From a virus, in the IMG/VR virus record IMGVR_UViG_3300010396_000022, positions 1 through 44,484 of that record: a stretch of DNA of 44,484 nucleotides; one strand, given 5' to 3'. Of this stretch, positions 30,272-37,557 are shown one piece after another. The notes below the pieces were generated by a model that saw nothing but the letters and a program-made list of their open reading frames with translations, ran no database searches and had not been told where the DNA came from. Position numbers and translations under genes: made by a program. Numbering within the stretch: the first letter of the stretch is position 1; each line of letters starts with the position of its first letter.

Positions 30272-31132
30272 TTACGAAACTCCGTAAGCAATGGCACTAA
30301 GATTTTCCATTTCCTTCTTCTCAGCCATTCCACCGGCAAGATAACGAGCAGTCCAAGTAGTATCCGCTTTCAATTCATTGATGCGGACCACTGCGGTTTC
30401 CTTGGTGTAGTAAGTATTGCCGGAAGGACCACCACCGCCAACGAACGTATCTTCGCCAAGCTTCTTGCCGATCGTCAGAAGAAGCTGCATCGTTTCCGCT
30501 TTGCCTGCGGTTTCACCGAGCTTTTGAATGGCCGCAGTCATCTTGGGCTGGTCGAACCCGGCTTCCTTCATCAGCGCTTCGTAGGCGCGATCGGCAATGA
30601 CCTTGTAGGCTTCGTAGTTCGGCCCCCATGATTGCTTGAGCTGTTCCAGCGCCTTTGTCGCGGCGGCGGTTTCCTCTGCCGTGGACGCGGCCCTGGTGGT
30701 ATCCAGTTGTTTGATCGTGTTCTCTGCGAGCTTCTGCGCGGCAGCGGGTGAGAGCTTCAGTTCACTCGCTTGTACGCGGATGAAGTCCTTCATCGCGTCG
30801 TCTACGTCGGTGCCGTCCGCGTGCTTTAAGCCTTCGAGCTTGTAGTCGTCGGCGTTCTTGGAATAACCCAGTCGCTCGTAAACCGAATCCCATTCCTCGG
30901 GCGGGGCATCGGACTTGGGGAGCTTGAGAAGCTGTTCCTTGGGAACCCCGATATAGGCTTGAGCCTCTTTATGGGCCTTGGCGGTATCCAGGAACGCCTG
31001 AACCGGGTCCTTGTCTGCTAACCCACGGGACGTGATGTAGCCCTGCGTGTCGGCGTCGAGAGCGGAATACCACTTGTCTGCCGTTGCCGTAACCGTGCCG
31101 GTGCTTTCAACCGTGATTGTTTCTTCACTCAT
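30272..31132 (-). CDS. Scaffolding protein
   Basis: 286 residues, acidic and helical, immediately upstream of the major capsid gene. Contains an alternating Ala/Glu/Lys coiled coil (about 105-170) and a charged C-terminal region. The ATG at 31132 overlaps the upstream gene by 8 nt; the ATG at 31150 is inside it. Scaffold identity is from position, size and composition. Confidence 0.75.
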   Translation of the reverse strand: MSEETITVESTGTVTATADKWYSALDADTQGYITSRGLADKDPVQAFLDTAKAHKEAQAYIGVPKEQLLKLPKSDAPPEEWDSVYERLGYSKNADDYKLEGLKHADGTDVDDAMKDFIRVQASELKLSPAAAQKLAENTIKQLDTTRAASTAEETAAATKALEQLKQSWGPNYEAYKVIADRAYEALMKEAGFDQPKMTAAIQKLGETAGKAETMQLLLTIGKKLGEDTFVGGGGPSGNTYYTKETAVVRINELKADTTWTARYLAGGMAEKKEMENLSAIAYGVS

Positions 31133-31436
31133 CGTCTTCCCCCTCTTCATATTTCACGACCACGGCGGAATCGCCGAGGCGTCGTTGCATCAATTCTTCG
31201 ACTGTAAGGTTTTTCTGCGCGTCGATCCTAAGCCAGACCTCTCTTCGCCCTTCCAGAACCGCGTGGAGCCTTGGGTCGGCATGGAAGCAGGTTTCATTGG
31301 CTCGGCAGAAGCGTGAGAGATCATTCAGGACCATTGCCCCCGATGGACCGGAGAACGCCATCAGGTAAGCCTTCTGGAGTTCGGCGGTGTTGTCGAACAG
31401 GGCTTTCGCCTGCTCCTCAGTGATCGGCTTTGGCAC
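31125..31436 (-). CDS. Bbp19-like phage protein
   Basis: 103 residues. F-S-G-P-S-G-A-M-V-L-N-D-L-S-R-F-C, then D-P-R-L-H-A-V-L-E-G-R-R-E-V-W-L-R-I, is the typical pattern of the Bbp19 family from Bordetella phage BPP-1 and relatives (often with E-T-x-F-x-x-D). Acidic tail. Found between portal and scaffold genes in these podoviruses; exact role unknown. Confidence 0.85.
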   Translation of the reverse strand: MPKPITEEQAKALFDNTAELQKAYLMAFSGPSGAMVLNDLSRFCRANETCFHADPRLHAVLEGRREVWLRIDAQKNLTVEELMQRRLGDSAVVVKYEEGEDDE

Positions 31437-31767
31437 TGACTTCCTTTGCCGCGCGTGCGGCCTGAATCGGAGACTGCCAGTCCCAGTATCCGTTGCCGTT
31501 CTGGGCCGGGTGGTTGGTCCCGTCCCCGGTCACATGCTCGGGTGCCTTTTCCTTGTGCGGGACGCTTTCCAGCTCGACCGAATTGACGCCGGGAAAGTAA
31601 ATCCGAAGCGTCAGGCCATGACCGAGGTTGTTTGTGACCAAGGCCGCATAGGGACCGTCATAGCGTTTCCCATAGCCTTCGGTGAACCCGATCCTCTGCA
31701 TCAGCCGTGGATTGTAGTAATCCACGAACGTTCCGATCCGGGGCTTACCCGGCACATGATCGACCAT
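31417..31767 (-). CDS. Conserved head-module protein, 116 aa
   Basis: The ATG at 31767 shares a base with the portal stop (TAATG). Long frames upstream are shadows of the portal. V-D-Y-Y-N-P, G-K-R-Y-D-G-P-Y-A-A-L-V-T and L-R-I-Y-F-P-G form a beta-rich core; the C-terminus is polar. It overlaps the Bbp19-like gene by 20 nt. Function unknown; position as in BPP-1/Bcep22-like phages. Confidence 0.75.
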   Translation of the reverse strand: MVDHVPGKPRIGTFVDYYNPRLMQRIGFTEGYGKRYDGPYAALVTNNLGHGLTLRIYFPGVNSVELESVPHKEKAPEHVTGDGTNHPAQNGNGYWDWQSPIQAARAAKEVSAKADH

Positions 31768-33518
31768 TATTGTCCTCCCGCTTGTTGTGGCACGGGCTGT
31801 CCGGCCCCCGGAGGTGCCTGTTGGCCGCCAGCTTTCGCCACCGTGGCTTGGGCTTTGATCATTGCAGCCTGCGCGGGTAGAGATTGAATCTGCTGCTGCT
31901 GCGCGGCCTGATCCGCCCTTGCTTTCCGTTTCTTCTGGATTGTCGCGTCGTCGTTGAGCCACCGTTCCGGCACGGCCTGGATCATGGCGATCTCACGAAC
32001 CGCTACGTCGAAGTTGAACACGTCCAAGACAGAGGGGTCCTGTGTCGCGTTGACGATCTCTATCACACTCTGCTGGGTGCGCTGGAAACCCGCTACGTCC
32101 TGCGCCCGCTGGGCTCTTGCTAGAGGCGACGTATAAACGACGTTATATTCGCCCTGCGCTTCCCGGATCACGTCGGGCATCGGCGGGAACTTTTTCATGC
32201 GTGAAAGAAGGTCCAGCTCCCGGTGGATCATCGGCCCGAGGTATTCAGACTGCTGCCGTCCCACCGTGGGGGCGATCAGTATACCCTTCTCGTTCGTCCG
32301 CTCGATCACCTCGGTCGCGGTCATCTGCGGCGTCTCGGTCAAAATCTGGAACAGGGTGACAAGGAAGGCGTCGTTGATGAGCGCCCGTTCCTCGTCCATC
32401 ATCTCCTTCGTGACCTGAATCTGCCCGGTGGGAAGAATCCCGATTAGCGGCTTTCCATCCGCCGACATGCCGCCCTTGTTCACCGCTCCCGGCTTCATGG
32501 TCGGGTCAATGAGGCCGTCATCGTAAGTCAGGAGGGTCGGGTCCGCCGCCCGGTGGCCGACCTTCAGGAACGTGGTCTTCTCGGCGTTCAGGGTCTTGAG
32601 GGCCGGGAGAACTTCCATCGCCGGGGACCGGCCATAGGTCTCCATCGGCGTCTGGATATACCGTCCTACCGCATAAGGAAAAGAACGATAGCCGCCTTCT
32701 GAAAGTAATGCCCTGCCCTGAATAGAGATGTACTGAGACGAGTAAGGCATTCCCTTGACGCCCCACTCGCCCTCTTCGTAATCCGTCTGAGGCTGGACGC
32801 AATGGAGGAAGTCATACATCTGCTCCGACTTCTGTTCCATTGCCGCCAGCAACATTGCCGGAATGCGATCACCGAACTTCTGGTAAGCTTGTCTTGGCGT
32901 CATCTTGAACCAGCGAATAACTTTATCCACTCGTCCCTGATGATTCTCGCTAATGAACAATTCCCCAATAGGAATGTTCTTGTAGCGTAGCTTATTTACT
33001 GGACGATTCCAGTCATCAACAGCCTGATCGATGAATAAACCACCAGTTCCATAAGCACCAATACTTCTATACGACCGCTGATTACCTGCGGTGAAGTTGG
33101 CAATAGCGTCATAGCGCTCCTGAAATAGTATCTTAGTGACTGCCTCATACCACAAACGAGCGTCACGGTTCTTCATGATGTCTGGATTGTCCGACGCCAA
33201 CTGGTGCCAGATTTGATTCCTAGGGGTGAGAAGGCTGTCGAGGATGGCCGAGAACCTTCCAAGAGCCATCATTCCCGTGGCGTCTACCTGGCGATCGGTC
33301 TTCTTCTGTCCAGGCCAGTTGTAATTGCCGTAGTAGAAGGTGTTTCGCGAGGCTGGATCTATGAGTTCAGCGATCTCTTCCCAATGGGAAGCCGTGGTGT
33401 TGCGCCACAGGTTCATCTGCCCGAACTCAGCGAGCCGGGTCGTTACGATCTCTTCTTCATATCCCGATTGTGCCGGTGCAGCGAGCTTCTCCTCGTGCAG
33501 CCGGACAAGCTCACCCAT
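31767..33518 (-). CDS. Portal (head-to-tail connector) protein
   Basis: 583 residues of the podoviral head-tail connector family (T7 gp8-like). Diagnostic stretches: W-E-E-I-A-E-L-I-D-P near 48, L-T-P-R-N-Q-I-W-H-Q-L near 97, Y-G-T-G-G-L-F-I near 155, E-V-L-P-A-L-K-T-L-N near 300 and M-T-A-T-E-V-I-E-R near 405. The C-terminus is a Gln/Ala/Pro-rich tail. It forms the dodecameric portal through which the terminase loads DNA. It overlaps the small gene upstream by 8 nt. Confidence 0.95.
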   Translation of the reverse strand: MGELVRLHEEKLAAPAQSGYEEEIVTTRLAEFGQMNLWRNTTASHWEEIAELIDPASRNTFYYGNYNWPGQKKTDRQVDATGMMALGRFSAILDSLLTPRNQIWHQLASDNPDIMKNRDARLWYEAVTKILFQERYDAIANFTAGNQRSYRSIGAYGTGGLFIDQAVDDWNRPVNKLRYKNIPIGELFISENHQGRVDKVIRWFKMTPRQAYQKFGDRIPAMLLAAMEQKSEQMYDFLHCVQPQTDYEEGEWGVKGMPYSSQYISIQGRALLSEGGYRSFPYAVGRYIQTPMETYGRSPAMEVLPALKTLNAEKTTFLKVGHRAADPTLLTYDDGLIDPTMKPGAVNKGGMSADGKPLIGILPTGQIQVTKEMMDEERALINDAFLVTLFQILTETPQMTATEVIERTNEKGILIAPTVGRQQSEYLGPMIHRELDLLSRMKKFPPMPDVIREAQGEYNVVYTSPLARAQRAQDVAGFQRTQQSVIEIVNATQDPSVLDVFNFDVAVREIAMIQAVPERWLNDDATIQKKRKARADQAAQQQQIQSLPAQAAMIKAQATVAKAGGQQAPPGAGQPVPQQAGGQ

Positions 33519-33765
33519 TTGGCATCCCAGTCCCCATTAGCGCCTGAAGCGCCATTCCCCCGGTATTCCCGACCCCCGAGACCCCAGACAAAGCCAACGC
33601 CCCGAACGCCCCAGGCTGCTGGTTGGCGACAAGCAAAGCCCGCTTTCGCCGGTCCAGAATTTCACTATCGACCTGCTGCTGAAGATCGGCTCCCAAGCCC
33701 AAATCGATCCCAGCCTGCGAAAAGGCTCCGGGGTTTGTAGGAATTAAAGGACTTGGCTGGGCCAT
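33511..33765 (-). CDS. Small protein between terminase and portal, 84 aa
   Basis: ATG at 33765, 6 nt after the large terminase stop. A helical middle (about 25-50) with a Gly/Ala/Met-rich C-terminus. Small genes in this place are common in podoviruses, but the role is unknown. Confidence 0.7.
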   Translation of the reverse strand: MAQPSPLIPTNPGAFSQAGIDLGLGADLQQQVDSEILDRRKRALLVANQQPGAFGALALSGVSGVGNTGGMALQALMGTGMPNG

Positions 33766-33771
33766 GACTGA

Positions 33772-35298
33772 CTATAAACCAGTAAAGGGGTCTATGTCTA
33801 CACCATGAGCCATGAAAACACCATCGCTCGATTGAATGTTTTTTCTTGCGAAGTCTTTCCAATGCTGTCCACCCAACGATCCCATTGGTATTCCGCCGAC
33901 GCAAAACCTCTTCGCCATCATAACTAATATTCTGGTTGCAGACATAAGGTCATCGTGGACTTTGACGATGTTTCCGGTTTCGTCGCGGTGATAACTTACG
34001 AACTCTTCCCACCAGTCGATCAAATGCGAGCAGACCTTCAATCTTCCTGAAGTAAATCTCTGCTGCATTTCCATGATACCGGCTTCGGTCGCATACCCCC
34101 CGGTGGGGAAGGTGGCGTGGGTCGCGAACATTCTAAGGCCCAGCCCCCGGTAGAGACCTGCCGTCGTCTCCGGTGAATCGTCTCTGGTCTGCCGGTGGCC
34201 GTCGTGGGGCCAGAATACCGGGGCTCCGGCGCACACCCGCTTCATCGCGTCGGCGTGCTGGATCGGCATCATGTTCTTTAGCTGGAGGGCGTGCGCAATG
34301 TAGAGAATATCCGTGATCGGATCATAGAACCCAAGGACGGCAGCAAATGGATGGCTAAACTTTCTAGAAGCGCCTCCCATTCCGCCGAAGTCAACTCCCC
34401 ACCCAAGTCGCCAGTGGCCCAGTGGTTCCTCAATCGGTGGTATCTCGATGCTTTCTCTAAGTATCGGGAAGATAGCACCCGATCCCATAATCGGGCGACC
34501 AGACCTGCGGGCTGCCTGTTCGTGAGCGGGAAAGCTTTCGATCGCTCTGTCATAGGACTCCCTCGTTAGGTGGCTGTGGGGTTCGGCGAGAACATCGTCA
34601 CCGGTCATGTTGACGAACCCCTTGTCCGCATCCGTGGCACGGGCGAAGGACTGATACAGCTCCGTCTCACCCTGAAGCGGAGTGAAGGTGATCATCATCG
34701 ACCCGCCGGTCGCGAGAAGACGGGCCTGACATTCGGTGTAGACCTTGAAGTCGTCCGGCTCCTCGTCGAGCCAGATGAAGCTTACGCCGTCACCCTGGAA
34801 CTTCTGCCAGCCCTGCTCATACGACTTGAACGCAAGCGTCGAATAGCTTCCGCTTACGTGTTTCACAGCAACGCTTGCAAAAGCACCCGTAGTGCCCCGG
34901 CCCAGCACAGGATCGGTTACGAAGCACGACTTCGGGATCAAACCCGTCCCAAGAGTATCGGGGGTGTTCGGTTTCCCGCACAGCTTGAGCTGGTTGATCC
35001 CCATCGTCTTGTCGGCAGTGAGACCGCACGCCCACGCCAGAATGGGTTTGTCGAATCTTAGGCCCTTCCACCATGGCGGGTATATTCCTGTTACGTGACA
35101 CGCGGTTTCGTAGGCTCCGGCGTCGGACTTCCCGAGCTGGTTCCCGGCGTTGAACATTCGCTCGCGTTTCGTCGCCCCAAGCTCGAAGAACTCTCTCTGC
35201 TTGGCGTAGGGGACGAACTGTTCGAGGCGGTTGTATTTCTTGAACTCGACCGCAGCCGACAGGACCTGCGCCAGTCTGGCTAGGCGGTCCTCACTCAT
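33772..35298 (-). CDS. Terminase large subunit
   Basis: 508 residues, ATPase plus nuclease of the packaging motor. Walker A is A-G-N-Q-L-G-K-S (51-58), Walker B is F-I-W-L-D-E-E (Asp178, Glu179). RNase H-like nuclease acidic residues are visible at Asp303 (G-W-G-V-D-F-G), Asp366 (W-P-H-D-G) and Asp449/450 (V-H-D-D-L). It translocates DNA through the portal and cuts concatemers. It overlaps the small subunit gene by 8 nt. Terminases of this branch are usually headful or short-repeat cutters; which applies here cannot be told. Confidence 0.96.
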   Translation of the reverse strand: MSEDRLARLAQVLSAAVEFKKYNRLEQFVPYAKQREFFELGATKRERMFNAGNQLGKSDAGAYETACHVTGIYPPWWKGLRFDKPILAWACGLTADKTMGINQLKLCGKPNTPDTLGTGLIPKSCFVTDPVLGRGTTGAFASVAVKHVSGSYSTLAFKSYEQGWQKFQGDGVSFIWLDEEPDDFKVYTECQARLLATGGSMMITFTPLQGETELYQSFARATDADKGFVNMTGDDVLAEPHSHLTRESYDRAIESFPAHEQAARRSGRPIMGSGAIFPILRESIEIPPIEEPLGHWRLGWGVDFGGMGGASRKFSHPFAAVLGFYDPITDILYIAHALQLKNMMPIQHADAMKRVCAGAPVFWPHDGHRQTRDDSPETTAGLYRGLGLRMFATHATFPTGGYATEAGIMEMQQRFTSGRLKVCSHLIDWWEEFVSYHRDETGNIVKVHDDLMSATRILVMMAKRFCVGGIPMGSLGGQHWKDFARKNIQSSDGVFMAHGVDIDPFTGL

Positions 35299-35791
35299 TA
35301 GGGACTTCCGTAAACTCGCCCTCGACTACCCCGACCCCCGCAAGGAGCTGTTTCGGGTCCAGCTTCAACTCCCGAGCCATGCCCTTGATCTGCTCGATGA
35401 GGTCTCTTTTGTCCTCGGTCACATGCTCGACCCTGATCCTCTGTTCCGCCGTGAACCCGTTGATGGCAGCAAGCTCCTTCGCCGCCTTAAACCTGTCCTT
35501 GTGATCCTCTGACTGCGCGATCTCCAAGAGAACGCTGACCCCGACAATCGCAGCCCCGGTAAGCCTCTTGACCGACTCCTCGTGTAACGCGGCAATAACG
35601 CCCTCGTCCCGCATAAGGTGATAGCCGTAGTCCGGCCTATACCCCGCAGCCTCAGCCGCCTCCATCACCATAGCAGGGTTCGCATTCCTCTTGAGCATTT
35701 CAAGAACAAACCCGCGCTGACGATCCGGCAACGCACGCATCGACTTGCCGTCGAACTTACGATCCGTCTGAATAGCTAGTTCCCGCCCCAT
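35291..35791 (-). CDS. Terminase small subunit
   Basis: 166 residues, first gene of the leftward virion operon. Residues about 15-70 hold a helix-turn-helix-like DNA-recognition region (A-M-V-M-E-A-A-E-A-A-G-Y-R-P-D-Y-G). The middle helix pair would oligomerise, and the acidic C-terminus would contact the large subunit. It should bind the packaging start site, which may lie in the adjacent non-coding stretch. Confidence 0.87.
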   Translation of the reverse strand: MGRELAIQTDRKFDGKSMRALPDRQRGFVLEMLKRNANPAMVMEAAEAAGYRPDYGYHLMRDEGVIAALHEESVKRLTGAAIVGVSVLLEIAQSEDHKDRFKAAKELAAINGFTAEQRIRVEHVTEDKRDLIEQIKGMARELKLDPKQLLAGVGVVEGEFTEVPNE

Positions 35792-35807
35792 TCGACTAGA
35801 GTATCAC

Positions 35808-35830
35808 AGTATTTGCGAAATCCAAATACT
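35808..35830. promoter_or_regulatory. Perfect palindrome upstream of the terminase operon
   Basis: AGTATTTG (35808-35815) and CAAATACT (35823-35830) are perfect inverted arms with a 7-nt spacer, 17 nt upstream of the terminase small subunit ATG. It would sit on the leftward late promoter. Candidate operator for a late regulator or a terminase-binding site. Confidence 0.6.
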
Positions 35831-35850
35831 TTAGGAATCCGCTAAATTTC

Positions 35851-35891
35851 TGAAAACCCGCGATTTTTTAAGGGACCCGATTTTTGAAAAC
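35851..35891. repeat. AT-rich paired direct repeats
   Basis: TGAAAAC occurs at 35851-35857 and 35885-35891, and ACCCG(CG)ATTTTT at 35856-35868 and 35875-35885. They lie beside the terminase small subunit gene. Could be packaging-site repeats or promoter UP-like elements; function is inference. Confidence 0.4.
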
Positions 35892-35959
35892 GCCGGATAG
35901 ATTGGTTGATGGCACAACATAACACGCTCGCAACTTTGGGGGTGCCCGCCACCATGCCC

Positions 35960-35976
35960 CGGTCTCTTTGAGACCG
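35960..35976. promoter_or_regulatory. Perfect 7-bp hairpin with TTT loop
   Basis: CGGTCTC-TTT-GAGACCG. There is no U-run on either side, so it is not an obvious terminator; it may separate the divergent units or be a protein-binding site. Confidence 0.4.
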
Positions 35977-36059
35977 ACGCCACATGAAGCCGATGCATCG
36001 TAATGGTCTAGGCCTCGACCGCATGTGTCCAGGTTGCGGCGGGATCAGCGCATCCCGTG

Positions 36060-36077
36060 CCGGTAACCCGCTACCGG
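36060..36077. promoter_or_regulatory. Perfect 6-bp inverted repeat CCGGTA / TACCGG
   Basis: CCGGTA-ACCCGC-TACCGG, 70 nt upstream of the -35 of the rightward promoter. A candidate operator, possibly for the 55-residue HTH protein at the end of that operon. No direct evidence. Confidence 0.4.
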
Positions 36078-36146
36078 TGCGACGTGAATTGCAGATGTGT
36101 GATGATGCGGGAAATGAGTTATTCCCACCCTCATAGCATTCGATGC

Positions 36147-36175
36147 TTGACAGGACCAACGGACCTCATTACATC
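36147..36175 (+). promoter_or_regulatory. Promoter for the small-gene operon
   Basis: Perfect TTGACA (36147-36152), 17 nt, TACATC (36170-36175). Start of transcription would fall just before the first GGGAC-N3-GTCCC hairpin at 36186. Drives the rightward genes from 36222. Confidence 0.6.
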
Positions 36176-36185
36176 AATGCGCATC

Positions 36186-36198
36186 GGGACATTGTCCC
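36186..36198 (+). promoter_or_regulatory. Leader hairpin copy 1 (GGGAC-ATT-GTCCC)
   Basis: A 5-bp stem (6 bp if the inner A-T closes), followed by AC and, 23 nt later, the ATG at 36222 with GGGAG. Copy 1 of three leader hairpins that precede successive small genes. Confidence 0.6.
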
Positions 36199-36221
36199 AC
36201 CTAACCCAAGGGAGAATGGGA

Positions 36222-36419
36222 ATGAAGAAAACCATCTACGCAGAGGTAAACTACCTCACCGGCTCCAAGATGCCTCACCCTACTGGTATCACCAGGCAGA
36301 GAGCTGATCGCTTCACCATGTATGCACCTGGCTATCGGCCAATGGCATTCAGGACGCTTGAGGCAGCGAAGGCTAAGCTAGAGCGTCATCCGGGCTTCGT
36401 GCGCTGGTTGGAAGCCTAA
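36222..36419 (+). CDS. Small protein behind hairpin leader 1, 65 aa
   Basis: ATG 36222 is spaced correctly from AAGGGAGA; an ATG six bases earlier is too close. A basic, beta/alpha protein (K-K-T-I-Y-A-E-V-N-Y ... F-R-T-L-E-A-A-K-A-K-L-E-R-H-P-G-F). The A-K-A-x-L-x-x-H-P motif looks like a compact phage inhibitor-type fold, but no family is recognised. First gene of the operon. Confidence 0.65.
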   Translation: MKKTIYAEVNYLTGSKMPHPTGITRQRADRFTMYAPGYRPMAFRTLEAAKAKLERHPGFVRWLEA

Positions 36420-36423
36420 CACC

Positions 36424-36436
36424 GGGGCGTTGTCCC
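36424..36436 (+). promoter_or_regulatory. Leader hairpin copy 2 (GGGGC-GTT-GTCCC)
   Basis: Same layout as copy 1, 4 nt after the previous stop. One stem base differs (G for A), giving a G-U pair that keeps the RNA stem but breaks the DNA palindrome. ATG follows after 25 nt with GAGGAGAATGG. Confidence 0.55.
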
Positions 36437-36461
36437 ACTCACGCCAGAGGAGAATGGCACA

Positions 36462-36662
36462 ATGATCGAGACCCTACATAGAGAGATAATCCGCACTGCG
36501 CTTCCGGGCGCTTCCAAGCGTGAATGTCCGGGCGGCTATGTCGCCTATATCGGCAAACACATTGACGATGGCCGGTGCGCTGTTGTCTATGTCCACCACA
36601 ATACGGATCAGCGCATCCACGATATGACGTGGAAGCAAGTTCGCGAGTTTGTGCTCGCATAA
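36462..36662 (+). CDS. Small protein behind hairpin leader 2, 66 aa
   Basis: ATG at 36462. A small alpha/beta protein with C-P-G-G-Y-V-A-Y-I-G-K-H-I-D-D-G-R-C-A-V-V-Y in the middle (paired beta strands) and a C-terminal helix. No family recognised. Confidence 0.65.
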   Translation: MIETLHREIIRTALPGASKRECPGGYVAYIGKHIDDGRCAVVYVHHNTDQRIHDMTWKQVREFVLA

Positions 36663-36664
36663 CC

Positions 36665-36678
36665 GGGACTACAGTCCC
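36665..36678 (+). promoter_or_regulatory. Leader hairpin copy 3 (GGGAC-TACA-GTCCC)
   Basis: Same element again, 2 nt after the previous stop and 18-21 nt before the next ATG pair. All three copies are followed by AC after GTCCC and by a GGAGAA-type ribosome site. Confidence 0.6.
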
Positions 36679-36696
36679 ACCTGATGAGGGAGAACG

Positions 36697-36888
36697 ATGA
36701 TGAATACCTTTGAACTTGCGCGCAGGCTTGGCGGAGGAGCTATGCTTAAGTCTCCTGGCGGGCAGCGCTATCGCATCTCTGATTGGTCGGTCGGCACTCG
36801 CCATGTGTTCGGCCATCCTGTCTTTCGCGATGGGTCGCTCGGGCAATATCAGGAGCTTCCATCTAACCTTCAGAGCGAGGAGGCTTGA
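36697..36888 (+). CDS. Small protein behind hairpin leader 3, about 63 aa
   Basis: Starts at ATG 36697 or the adjacent ATG 36700, after GAGGGAGAACG. A basic N-terminal helix (F-E-L-A-R-R-L-G-G-G) then beta strands (Q-R-Y-R-I-S-D-W). Ends 3 nt before the next ATG. Function unknown. Confidence 0.65.
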   Translation: MMNTFELARRLGGGAMLKSPGGQRYRISDWSVGTRHVFGHPVFRDGSLGQYQELPSNLQSEEA

Positions 36889-36891
36889 GCC

Positions 36892-37167
36892 ATGACTGAC
36901 CGCATGACGCCAGCCCGGCTTCGCGCACTTGTCGAGGAAGCTGGGCGCGAGCCTTACTTTTTCACCCGCGAGACAATGCGCTTCTTCGGTGACACCATGG
37001 CCAACTACAGCGTAAGCCGGGAGCCTGTTACCTTCCAGACATACAGCGGTGAAACCGTTACGTGCTGGGAACTGTGCCGCAAGCGCCCCGTGAAGCACGG
37101 CCTGCGCTCCCCTGCCTATTTTGACGTTGAGACGTTCCACAAGGTCTCTCGACCGGGAGCCGATTGA
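36892..37167 (+). CDS. Small phage protein, 91 aa
   Basis: ATG at 36892 after GAGGAGGCTTGAGCC. Starts like a helix (M-T-P-A-R-L-R-A-L-V-E-E-A-G), then F-F-T-R-E-T-M-R-F-F-G-D-T-M-x-N-Y, a pattern seen in small phage and plasmid proteins of unknown function, then a Cys/Trp-containing sheet. Its stop abuts the HTH gene. It lacks the hairpin leader of its upstream neighbours. Confidence 0.7.
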   Translation: MTDRMTPARLRALVEEAGREPYFFTRETMRFFGDTMANYSVSREPVTFQTYSGETVTCWELCRKRPVKHGLRSPAYFDVETFHKVSRPGAD

Positions 37168-37335
37168 ATGACCCCTCAAGAGTTCAAATCCATTCGCCTG
37201 CGGGCTGGCCTCACTCAGCGCCAGCTCGCAGCGCATTTGCGTATCAGTGACCATCGTACGATAAGGCGGTATGAGTCCGGTGAGCGCTCTATCAGCGGTC
37301 CAGTTGCCATCCTGATGGAGCAGCTCGACCACTAA
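37168..37335 (+). CDS. XRE-family HTH regulator, 55 aa (Aca-like by position)
   Basis: ATG directly after the previous stop. A single Cro/XRE helix-turn-helix: I-R-L-R-A-G-L-T-Q-R-Q-L-A-A-H-L-R-I-S-D then T-I-R-R-Y-E-S-G-E-R, and a closing G-P-V-A-I-L-M helix. It is the last gene of the small-gene operon, so it could autoregulate that operon, as anti-CRISPR-associated (Aca) proteins do. The function is inference. The tail overlaps the convergent gene at 37332 by 4 nt. Confidence 0.85.
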   Translation: MTPQEFKSIRLRAGLTQRQLAAHLRISDHRTIRRYESGERSISGPVAILMEQLDH

Positions 37336-37517
37336 TTCACCCTCCCGATCGCCATCTTCACCATCGTTGAGCTTAGCATCTGGGCTCTTACCAGATCCCC
37401 GTAGGCGTGGGACTTCAGCAGCTCTGCCATTGAGTGAAGCAGATTACCCATTGGCTGTCCGCGCCAGTTGAGCGATTCACTCTCGAAATGCTCTGCAAGA
37501 TTAAGCAAATCACCCAT
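37332..37517 (-). CDS. Hypothetical protein, 61 aa
   Basis: ATG at 37517 after TAGGTGACAGC. Wholly helical, amphipathic (L-L-N-L-A-E-H-F-E ... L-H-S-M-A-E-L-L-K). Last gene of the leftward replication operon, converging on the HTH gene. Function unknown. Confidence 0.65.
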   Translation of the reverse strand: MGDLLNLAEHFESESLNWRGQPMGNLLHSMAELLKSHAYGDLVRAQMLSSTMVKMAIGRVN

Positions 37518-37557
37518 GCTGTCACCTACATAAAATTGGCAGAAAAGTCAAAGAAAT

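Larger units (their letters stand above)
35792..36221. other. Non-coding region between packaging and rightward small-gene operons
   Basis: About 430 nt with no convincing gene. It holds a perfect 8-bp palindrome near the terminase start (35808-35830), an AT-rich stretch with paired direct repeats (35851-35891: TGAAAAC twice and ACCCG-ATTTTT twice), two perfect hairpins (35960-35976 and 36060-36077) and a rightward promoter (36147-36175). It is a candidate for pac/packaging recognition plus divergent control. Confidence 0.6.

Noticed and set aside
28778-30288. Shared 10-mer CTTACGGAGT upstream of TTGACA in both the HNH and capsid promoter areas
   Set aside because: The 10-mer lies at different distances from TTGACA (6 and 15 nt) and on opposite strands. 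With this genome size a chance match is plausible.
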